This document shows, in pieces, positions 1 through 5,264 of a DNA stretch of 7,404 bases. The stretch's first letter is position 1. Each line of letters starts with the position of its first letter. The notes beneath the pieces were generated by a model. The model saw nothing but the letters and a program-made list of their open reading frames with translations, was not told the DNA's origin and did no database searches. Origin of the DNA: Thermoplasmata archaeon (lineage in GTDB: Archaea; Thermoplasmatota; Thermoplasmata; Thermoplasmatales; Thermoplasmataceae); assembly GCA_021846695.1 (NCBI GenBank), contig JAJZWN010000062.1, forward strand, positions 1-7,404, given 5' to 3'. The position numbers and the translations under genes were made by a program.

Positions 1-189
1 ACAGGAGATAGGTATCTGCACGGAGCACACCATGCTGCCCACATATCTATGACTGATAACTTCGATGAACTTACGAATGACTGGAAATTTCCATCATTCA
101 ACTCTACAGGTCCGCTGGTTCCTGAACTTTTGCCAAATACATTATTGTTTTCCATTTTAATTACCCTACCAATAGCACAGCTAATCTGA
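1..189 (+). CDS. 3' end of an open frame, possible DppB/OppB-type ABC permease fragment
   Basis: The frame is open from the first base and stops with TGA at 187-189, giving 62 residues with no visible start. The last 30 or so residues read like the stretch before and into the second membrane segment of peptide ABC permeases: a soluble loop, then STGPLVPELLPNTL, then a hydrophobic run LLFSILITLPIAQLI. In that family (established knowledge) 'GxPV..lI..RLPNTL' leads into the segment, and the protein continues for about 200 further residues with the EAA loop. Here it stops inside the segment, so if the family call is right this is a truncated or decayed gene. If it is wrong, it is the C-terminus of an unrecognised protein with a membrane tail. 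The similarity is from memory of the family pattern. I saw no clear continuation in another frame. Confidence 0.4.
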   Translation, partial: TGDRYLHGAHHAAHISMTDNFDELTNDWKFPSFNSTGPLVPELLPNTLLFSILITLPIAQLI

Positions 190-231
190 TAGCTATGTTA
201 TTGTTACTATATTATAAAGAAATATTTAACT

Positions 232-264
232 GTATTGTATTATATTGTATAAACAATACAATAC
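232..264. promoter_or_regulatory. Inverted-repeat operator upstream of the HTH regulator
   Basis: Perfect 10-bp arms GTATTGTATT (232-241) and AATACAATAC (255-264) flank a 13-bp spacer. The spacer holds a third copy of the core, TATTGTA (243-249), which also forms a 6-bp inverted repeat with ACAATA at 253-258. The block ends directly before the TATA box at 267-273, where the archaeal BRE would lie. A protein bound here would probably block TBP/TFB recruitment. Autorepression by the adjacent winged-helix protein is the simplest reading, but is inference. Confidence 0.55.
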
Positions 265-266
265 CG

Positions 267-274
267 TTATATAG
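267..274 (+). promoter_or_regulatory. TATA box of the HTH regulator gene
   Basis: TTATATAG lies 28 nt before the ATG at 295. This is close to the 30-nt spacing seen before moaE, the MFS gene and the glcD-like gene, so it predicts a leaderless transcript starting at or near 295. The GTG at 289 would be only 22 nt away, which argues against it as the start. Confidence 0.5.
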
Positions 275-294
275 AAATTTGTTATACAGTGCAT

Positions 295-663
295 ATGGGT
301 TCATTTAACCAGATACTGGACGAAAATGCAACATGCAGGGACATGTTTGAATATTTCTTTGACCTATCACCAGCAGATGTAGCTGTCCTCTATTCCCTTG
401 ATAATGAAACAGGGGCAACACTAGATGACATTGCATTGAGGGTCCACAAAGACCGGACAACGGTATTCCGCTCCCTTCAGAGGCTTGTTGGAACAGGAAT
501 TGTAACGAAAAAGAAAAGTATCCTTGAAAAGGGAGGATATTATTATTCATACTCCAGGATTAGCAAAGCAAAAATAATAGAGCTTATCAATAACCGCGAA
601 GGGGAATTCCATTCTGTACTTCAATGCCTCCTCAAAGATATGGAAAGTGAATTTGAAAAATAA
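295..663 (+). CDS. Winged-helix TrmB/MarR-like transcriptional regulator
   Basis: A 122-residue protein from ATG 295; an in-frame GTG at 289 would add two residues. Residues about 24-70 form a helix-turn-helix: LSPADVAVLYSL, a helix with TLDDIALRVHKD, then the recognition helix RTTVFRSLQRLVGTGIV. A wing follows with a glycine and tyrosines (EKGGYYYSYSRIS, about 78-90), then a short helical tail suited to dimerisation. The layout fits small archaeal TrmB/MarR-like DNA-binding proteins that have no sensor domain. There are two cysteines (about 14 and 111), but no metal-binding cluster is evident. An inverted-repeat operator overlaps its promoter, suggesting autoregulation. moaE begins 45 bp downstream with its own TATA box and no T-rich terminator between, so partial read-through is possible. 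The target regulon is unknown. Confidence 0.8.
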   Translation: MGSFNQILDENATCRDMFEYFFDLSPADVAVLYSLDNETGATLDDIALRVHKDRTTVFRSLQRLVGTGIVTKKKSILEKGGYYYSYSRISKAKIIELINNREGEFHSVLQCLLKDMESEFEK

Positions 664-678
664 GATGGCAATCAAAAA

Positions 679-686
679 TATTAATA
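679..686 (+). promoter_or_regulatory. TATA box of moaE
   Basis: TATTAATA sits within an A/T run (674-688), its first base 30 nt before the moaE ATG at 709. This fits a leaderless transcript. There is no Shine-Dalgarno directly before 709. Confidence 0.45.
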
Positions 687-708
687 TTGATTAGCAATTA
701 TTATAGTA

Positions 709-1119
709 ATGATCAAAATACAGGAAGAAAAAATAGACCATGAAACACTGGTAAATGAAGTTAAAAATGATAGGGCCGGCGCCATCGTCACATTTTATGG
801 AACAGTTAGATCAATAGATGAAACTTCTGATGATATTATAGCACTGATATATGAAGCATATGAAGAGATGGCAATTAAAAAAATAGAAGAAATAATAAAA
901 GACGCACAGAAAAAATATCCGGTAATCAATGTGGCTGTGATTCAGAGAATAGGGCGCGTGAATGTTGGTGAGGACTCCATAGGCATAGCTGTTTCCTCTG
1001 AACACAGGGATAGTGCATTCCATGCCTGTGAATTTATAATAGACAAAATAAAAATTTTGCCACCTATATGGAAAAAGGAGGTTTACTCCTCAGGCGAAGT
1101 CTGGAGGTCAGAGGCATAG
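709..1119 (+). CDS. moaE: Molybdopterin synthase catalytic (large) subunit MoaE
   Basis: MoaE, with the sulfur carrier MoaD, converts precursor Z (cPMP) to molybdopterin by inserting two dithiolene sulfurs. The 136 residues cover the whole family fold (E. coli MoaE is about 150). Signature blocks run in order: GAIVTFYGTVR (24-34), YEAYEEMA (48-55), IGRVNVGEDSIGIAVSSEHRDSAF (81-104), and IDKIKILPPIWKKE (111-124). By alignment from memory, R34, H99, R100, K115 and K122 match E. coli R39, H103, R104, K119 and K126, including both active-site lysines, so it should be active. The HRIG motif of E. coli reads QRIG here (Q79). MoaD is not in the window. The gene starts leaderless from its own TATA box, and its 3' end overlaps the convergent transporter by 37 bp. 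A hexa-T tract just past its stop (1122-1127) could terminate it. Confidence 0.95.
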   Translation: MIKIQEEKIDHETLVNEVKNDRAGAIVTFYGTVRSIDETSDDIIALIYEAYEEMAIKKIEEIIKDAQKKYPVINVAVIQRIGRVNVGEDSIGIAVSSEHRDSAFHACEFIIDKIKILPPIWKKEVYSSGEVWRSEA

Positions 1120-2438
1120 CCTTTTTTAAAATATTTTGATTTTCCTGTATAAACTGCTATGACTGTAAAGGCTGCAACTATTATGAACAGGATAATAGTG
1201 TTGAATTTTAATCCAACAAGAACAAGAATGGCTCCACCTGTTAAACCGCTTACGGCTTCTGTAATCTTATTAAACATATAATTCCAGCCATTGCCCACGC
1301 CCCTTAATGATGTGGGAATAAAACCATTGAGTACGGCATTGTAAGCCATGGGGCCTGAATAATTCATAAAGATAATAATTATTGAAAATGGAATAACAAG
1401 GTATACAGGCAGAATGCCAGCGAATGTTATGAAAAGTGCAAATATTGCTATTGCAGCTATTATTGAGGGAATAACCGATGCACGGTAAATGCCTAAATGT
1501 TTAGCCATTACTGGCGAAATTATTGCGCCGGCAAAACCAAAACTGTATATTATAGCATCAGCCCCCAGTATCTGATAAAATGTAAACAGCTTTAAGGTTT
1601 CCAGCATGTATGTAATATAAAATGCGAATCCCCAGCCTATGAATCCAACTATGCCATTCAGGGAAAAGGCAAAAACCAGTTCCCTGTTAAGGCCATTGCG
1701 GAATAATGAAATAATATTTTTCAAGGTTACATGGTTTTTCTGGCCGGATTGGTTTATATTTATATCCTCTCCATAAACGTGCTTTATTACATCTTGGGTT
1801 TCTTTGTATTTTCCATTTCCATAAAGCCAGATAGGGGTTTCAGTCATTCTTGACCTTAATAAGAGTATTATGGCTGCAAAAATACCCCCTATGACAAATA
1901 TATAACGCCAGACCGAATCATTATGTGTTATGTGATATAGGAGAAATACAGAGGCAATGGCTATTAACGCAACAACTGAAAAACTGTATGCCCATAATGA
2001 GTAATAATGGTTTCTCTGTTTCCTGCTGATATATTCATAAATATATGAAAATCCGGTTGCAACATCACTTCCAATAGAAAAGCCCATAATGAGCCTGAAT
2101 AAGGTAAATTCAAATATATTAGTAGAAATGGCGATTAAAAATGCGAATATAATGAATACTGCCATATTATACATTAAAAGCCTTTTCCGGCCAAATTTAT
2201 CGGTAAGATATCCACCAAGAATGGCCCCGGCAATGGCACCTATGTTCGCTGCGGCTACCGAGATGCCAAGCATGGCACCGGCTGGATGGAGATCTGCCTT
2301 AAAAAAATCGAGGACAAAGCCAAATGATGTTAAATCCCAGACATCGAGAAATACGCTGGCGGAAGCTATAAATACCATATATGCACCCTTTATATTATTG
2401 TGCTTATATACAAAATCAGCAACGGTATTCGATTCCAT
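1083..2438 (-). CDS. MFS transporter (sugar-porter/metabolite:H+ symporter type)
   Basis: A 451-residue cytoplasmic-membrane protein with about 12 hydrophobic segments in two halves joined by a hydrophilic loop (about 203-250), the usual MFS plan. Motif A between TM2 and TM3 is intact: GGYLTDKFGRKR (75-86). Also seen are an acidic TM1 stretch DVWDLTSFGF (32-41), an R115 block RLIMGFSIGSD, E135 followed by RKQR (139-142), and RSRMTETPIWL (195-205), equivalent to the PESPRWL element after TM6. IPTSLRGVGNGW (374-385) is the second-half counterpart. These place it among sugar-porter/metabolite:H+ symporter relatives, not drug exporters. The gene is transcribed away from the glcD/glcF-like operon, sharing a 91-bp promoter region. 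Uptake of the hydroxy acid those enzymes oxidise is a reasonable inference, but residues do not reveal the substrate. ATG 2438 lies 30 nt from a TATA box on its strand. Confidence 0.88.
   Translation of the reverse strand: MESNTVADFVYKHNNIKGAYMVFIASASVFLDVWDLTSFGFVLDFFKADLHPAGAMLGISVAAANIGAIAGAILGGYLTDKFGRKRLLMYNMAVFIIFAFLIAISTNIFEFTLFRLIMGFSIGSDVATGFSYIYEYISRKQRNHYYSLWAYSFSVVALIAIASVFLLYHITHNDSVWRYIFVIGGIFAAIILLLRSRMTETPIWLYGNGKYKETQDVIKHVYGEDININQSGQKNHVTLKNIISLFRNGLNRELVFAFSLNGIVGFIGWGFAFYITYMLETLKLFTFYQILGADAIIYSFGFAGAIISPVMAKHLGIYRASVIPSIIAAIAIFALFITFAGILPVYLVIPFSIIIIFMNYSGPMAYNAVLNGFIPTSLRGVGNGWNYMFNKITEAVSGLTGGAILVLVGLKFNTIILFIIVAAFTVIAVYTGKSKYFKKGYASDLQTSPEE
1122..1127 (+). terminator. 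T6 tract, likely moaE terminator
   Basis: Six consecutive T two bases after the moaE stop, followed by further T-rich sequence to about 1145. Archaeal RNA polymerase terminates on such tracts without needing a hairpin. The tract lies inside the 3' coding end of the convergent transporter. On the opposite strand, an A5 at 1072-1076 gives the transporter its own T5 inside moaE. Confidence 0.4.
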
Positions 2439-2529
2439 TGTACTGGTTAAGCATCATGAAAATATAAATATTTGCGAATAAGCCCCGGAAATAAGAAAGT
2501 ATTATTAGTTAGCAGGCTTTACATTTATC
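2439..2529. promoter_or_regulatory. Divergent promoter region, MFS gene and glcD-like gene
   Basis: This 91-bp gap serves two divergent genes. On the minus strand TTTATATT (2468 down to 2461) begins 30 nt before the transporter ATG. On the plus strand TATTATTA (2500-2507) begins 30 nt before the ATG at 2530. Both spacings predict leaderless messages. Between the two boxes, TATTTGCGAATA (2469-2480) is a palindrome at five of six pairs and abuts the transporter TATA box, a weak candidate operator. The compact shared region makes joint regulation likely, though not proven. Confidence 0.55.
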
Positions 2530-3942
2530 ATGCAAATATCAGGTAAAAGTGCTATCCAGGAATTGATAGATAAACTTGGCAAAGATATTATTTTAACGAC
2601 CAAGGAAGAATTAATACCCTATATGAAGGATGCTTCATATATTAAGGGAAAAATGCCACTGGCTGTTTGCCTTCCAGAAAATGCAGACCAGATTTCCAGC
2701 ATACTCAAAATATGCAATAAATTTAAAATCAATGTTACTGCAAGAAGCGGCGGCACTTCACTCACCGGTTCATCGGTAGAAAGCTTTGACGGAATAATTA
2801 TAAGCACCATGAATTTAAACAGGCTCCTTGAACTGGATTTATCCTCAAGGTATGTGGTATGTGAACCGGGAGTGAGGATAGATATATTGAATACGGAGCT
2901 TAAAAAGCATAATTTTTTTTACCCGCCTGACCCTGCCAGTTCAAGGGCATCAACAATAGGTGGCTCATTGTCCACCAATGCAGGAGGATTGCGGGCAGTA
3001 AGGTATGGAGCCACAAAGGAATGGGTGCTTGGCATGGAAGTAGTTCTGCCAACAGGGGAAATTATAAGGACCGGCGAATACACATTGAAACGTAGTGCAG
3101 GCTATGACCTTACTGCATTGATGATAGGAAGCGAAGGAACACTGGGGATAATAACAAAAGCAATATTAAAAATTGAGCCATTGCCTGAAACCACTGCAAA
3201 AATTATGGGGTTTTACCGTGACATATTATCTGTCGGGAAATCCATGGATACAATAAAAAGCCAGGGAATTACACCCATAATAGCGGAATTCATGGACCTT
3301 CCAACAATAAATTCAATCAAAAAAGCTATGGGAATTGAGGTACCTGCATACACACAGTACCTTCTGATGGTTGATATTGACAGCGCTCCTGAGGCTTTAG
3401 AAAGAAAACTTGCTTCGGCAAAAGATATAATGGGCAAATTTTCAGAGGATGTAATAGTGATAAGGGACCAGAAAAGGATGGATGAGATATACGCAGCAAG
3501 AAAAGGCGCATATTCTGCCCTTCTGGAACAGAGGGATAACAGCAACCAGCTAATTGTTATAGGGGACATAATTGTACCATCAAGCCAGCTGGCAGATGCA
3601 CTCGGTCAAATAGAGGGCTATGCCAGAACTGATGGGTTAAAAACCACCCTTTTCGGGCATATAGGGGATGGAAACATTCACGCGAATATATTTATGGACA
3701 ATACAGAAGAGGGCAGAAAAAAGATGGCGAAACTCCAGATGGATATAGCCAGGGTAGCTATAAGGCATAGGGGATCGGTTTCTGCTGAGCATGGAATCGG
3801 AACAGAAAAAAATGAGCTGCTTTACGAGGAGTATAAGGAACGAAATTCCCTATACACGCTTGAAGTAATGAGATTAATAAAGAAAGCATTTGACCCGAAC
3901 AATATACTGAACAGAGGTAAGATATTTTATGAACCTGATTAA
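2530..3942 (+). CDS. FAD-linked 2-hydroxy-acid dehydrogenase, GlcD / D-lactate dehydrogenase family
   Basis: A 470-residue flavoprotein of the VAO/PCMH fold that oxidises a 2-hydroxy acid (D-lactate, glycolate or similar) to the 2-keto acid. The N-terminal FAD-binding half shows AVCLPENADQISSIL (45-59), ARSGGTSLTG (71-80) for the FAD pyrophosphate, YPPDPAS (131-137), IGGSLSTNAGGLRAVRYG (143-160) and MIGSEGTLGIIT (198-209). The C-terminal FAD-oxidase cap has GHIGDGNIH (376-384) and SAEHGIGTEK (418-427), with the expected active-site histidines and glutamate, and ends with AFDPNNILNRGKIF (453-466). The length is normal for GlcD. There is no signal peptide or membrane segment, so it is cytoplasmic. 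It overlaps the iron-sulfur partner by 14 bp, implying translational coupling and electron transfer to that protein. A GlcE-like subunit is absent. D-2-hydroxyglutarate dehydrogenase is a family alternative. T8 at 2913-2920 is an in-frame homopolymer. Confidence 0.9.
   Translation: MQISGKSAIQELIDKLGKDIILTTKEELIPYMKDASYIKGKMPLAVCLPENADQISSILKICNKFKINVTARSGGTSLTGSSVESFDGIIISTMNLNRLLELDLSSRYVVCEPGVRIDILNTELKKHNFFYPPDPASSRASTIGGSLSTNAGGLRAVRYGATKEWVLGMEVVLPTGEIIRTGEYTLKRSAGYDLTALMIGSEGTLGIITKAILKIEPLPETTAKIMGFYRDILSVGKSMDTIKSQGITPIIAEFMDLPTINSIKKAMGIEVPAYTQYLLMVDIDSAPEALERKLASAKDIMGKFSEDVIVIRDQKRMDEIYAARKGAYSALLEQRDNSNQLIVIGDIIVPSSQLADALGQIEGYARTDGLKTTLFGHIGDGNIHANIFMDNTEEGRKKMAKLQMDIARVAIRHRGSVSAEHGIGTEKNELLYEEYKERNSLYTLEVMRLIKKAFDPNNILNRGKIFYEPD
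3914..3918 (+). promoter_or_regulatory. Shine-Dalgarno for the GlcF-like gene
   Basis: GAGGT lies 10 nt before ATG 3929, inside the 3' end of the glcD-like gene. It supports this start for an internal operon gene, unlike the leaderless first genes. Confidence 0.5.
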
Positions 3943-5134
3943 GCAGATAGAGGAAATTACAGATAAATGCATAAGTTGTGGATTCTGTGAAAGTGTGTGC
4001 CCTACACTTGAGCCGGATGGGTATAATTCTGTATTCGGCGCCAGGGGCAGGGTAATTCTGGCTGATTTTGCATTAAAAGAAAGTTCGGAAGGGCTTGAAC
4101 TGGGCAATTCTTTCTATTCCTGCCTTGATTGCTATGCCTGCGTTAACGTATGCCCTGCCGGGGTAAATGCAGGGGTTGTAAGTGAACTTATGAGGGAGCT
4201 TGTAGCTTCCGGAAATAGGGGTACAAAGAATCCTGTGGCTGAAATGATAAAAACCAGCATAATGAAATACGGAAACCCTCTTGGGTTGAAGGAGGAATCA
4301 GCCGAATGGGCTGATGGCATTAAATTTGATGATAGCAGCACAATGCTGATTACAGGGCAAATGTACCAGATGATGCCATATACAAGAAAAATCAATAAAG
4401 TTAGGAAATATATTGACGAGAATTTAACAATAAACATAGCATCAGCAATGATAAGGCATATATCACTGATTAAATTTTCACGGCATTTCTATAATAAGCA
4501 ACTCAGGGATAAGATGAATGGTGATTTAAAAAATATCGTTTCCATGCTTCAGAAATCCGGTGTGAAGTTTAATTACCTGGGTGCTGAAGAGCCGTATCCT
4601 GGTATGTTCCTGCATGAACTGGGATATGCAAAGGAATTCAAGGAGTATGCGGAAACTGTATATAACTTGCTTAAAGAAAAGGGTGTGAAGAGAATTATTG
4701 CTATAGACCCTCATACCTATGATATTTTCAAGAATGTTTACCCCGAAGTTGTGAAAGGCTTTAAAATTCCGGTAGTTTATTACACAGACCTGCTCGATCT
4801 TGAATACAGAAAATTTAATGGCAATATAACAGTTCAGGAACCCTGCCATATTGTATTGCATAATAATAATTTTAAGGCTATTGACATATTAAATTCTGTG
4901 GCAGAGATAAAACTTCCGGAGAGGAGCGGAAAATCAACAATGTGCTGCGGTGGGCCAGACGAATTGCTTTTCCCTGATACAGCAAAAAAAGTTTCTATGA
5001 AAAGGTATAAAGATCTCAAAGCAAAATCTGATAATGTAATTACAATATGTCCATTATGTTACAATAATCTGGCATATGATGAAAATGTTATGGATTTTTC
5101 CGAATTTATGGGTAGCCTAATGGTCAAAAAATAA
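3929..5134 (+). CDS. GlcF/HdrD-like iron-sulfur oxidoreductase subunit with variant CCG domain
   Basis: A 401-residue electron-transfer partner of the upstream flavoprotein. Two ferredoxin-type motifs come first: CISCGFCESVCP (C14, C17, C20, C24) and CLDCYACVNVCP (C65, C68, C71, C75), each fit to hold a [4Fe-4S] cluster. Two cysteine-rich-domain (CCG) repeats should follow. The second is intact, with C306 in EPCH, CCGG at 339-342, and CPLC at 374-377. The first has lost its cysteines: the position where CCG would lie reads EEPYPGMFLHELGY (220-233), and the CxxC-type element reads AIDPHTYDIF (258-267). I recall this DPHT variant from other archaeal GlcF/Hdr-like proteins, so it is probably a subfamily trait rather than damage. 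No membrane segment is present. It presumably passes electrons from FAD towards quinone or another carrier; the acceptor is unknown. Confidence 0.88.
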   Translation: MNLIKQIEEITDKCISCGFCESVCPTLEPDGYNSVFGARGRVILADFALKESSEGLELGNSFYSCLDCYACVNVCPAGVNAGVVSELMRELVASGNRGTKNPVAEMIKTSIMKYGNPLGLKEESAEWADGIKFDDSSTMLITGQMYQMMPYTRKINKVRKYIDENLTINIASAMIRHISLIKFSRHFYNKQLRDKMNGDLKNIVSMLQKSGVKFNYLGAEEPYPGMFLHELGYAKEFKEYAETVYNLLKEKGVKRIIAIDPHTYDIFKNVYPEVVKGFKIPVVYYTDLLDLEYRKFNGNITVQEPCHIVLHNNNFKAIDILNSVAEIKLPERSGKSTMCCGGPDELLFPDTAKKVSMKRYKDLKAKSDNVITICPLCYNNLAYDENVMDFSEFMGSLMVKK

Positions 5135-5136
5135 TA

Positions 5137-5141
5137 TTTTT
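5137..5141 (+). terminator. T5 tract after the glcD/glcF-like operon
   Basis: T5 three bases after the stop codon, followed by T-rich sequence to about 5160 (TTTATTTATT, ATTTTG). It is a plausible hairpin-free archaeal terminator that ends the operon before the aspartate kinase promoter. Confidence 0.4.
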
Positions 5142-5184
5142 CACTTTATTTATTCAAATTTTGTATATTAAATTACTGCCCCTC

Positions 5185-5222
5185 ATTTCGTTATATACTG
5201 ATTTCGAAAAATATTAATACTG
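5185..5222 (+). promoter_or_regulatory. Double TATA-like promoter region of the aspartate kinase operon
   Basis: Two similar units follow each other: ATTTCG-TTATATA-CTG (5185-5200) and ATTTCG-AAAAATATTAATA-CTG (5201-5222). Each carries a TATA-like core. The downstream core TATTAATA (5212-5219) predicts a start near 5242, giving a leader of about 9 nt before ATG 5251. The upstream core TTATATAC (5191-5198) predicts a start near 5221 and a leader of about 30 nt. Which one is used cannot be told from the sequence. Confidence 0.4.
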
Positions 5223-5236
5223 AAGAGTCATACAAA

Positions 5237-5264
5237 ATGAAAGTGGTAAAATGCAAGTTGTAAA
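5237..5264 (+). repeat. Tandem 14-bp duplication at the aspartate kinase start
   Basis: ATGAAAGTGGTAAA (5237-5250) is followed at once by ATGCAAGTTGTAAA (5251-5264), identical at 12 of 14 positions. Both copies look like an aspartate kinase beginning (MKVVK and MQVVK). Because 14 is not a multiple of three, the first ATG is out of frame and encodes only an 8-residue peptide stopping at 5261-5263. Confidence 0.7.

Noticed and set aside
180..308. Frame-3 continuation (NLIAMLLLLYYKE...) as a frameshifted rest of the permease-like fragment
   Set aside because: It is hydrophobic, but so is most translated A/T-rich spacer. It does not match the conserved residues expected after the second segment of DppB-type permeases, and it runs through the operator and into the regulator gene.
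2089..2481. 130-residue plus-strand open frame opposite the MFS gene
   Set aside because: It lies almost wholly antisense to the N-terminal half of a well-supported transporter. Its residues (many Met, Pro and Ala) are what the complement of transmembrane codons gives, and it matches no family I know.
2439..2529. Possible tRNA or small RNA in the divergent spacer
   Set aside because: No cloverleaf with T-loop GTTC pattern could be drawn on either strand. The space is accounted for by two TATA boxes.
3213..3569. 118-residue minus-strand open frame inside the glcD-like gene
   Set aside because: Antisense shadow of a gene with intact family motifs, with no promoter or start context of its own.
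4526..4861. 111-residue minus-strand open frame inside the GlcF-like gene
   Set aside because: Antisense to conserved coding sequence, and its translation shows no domain pattern.
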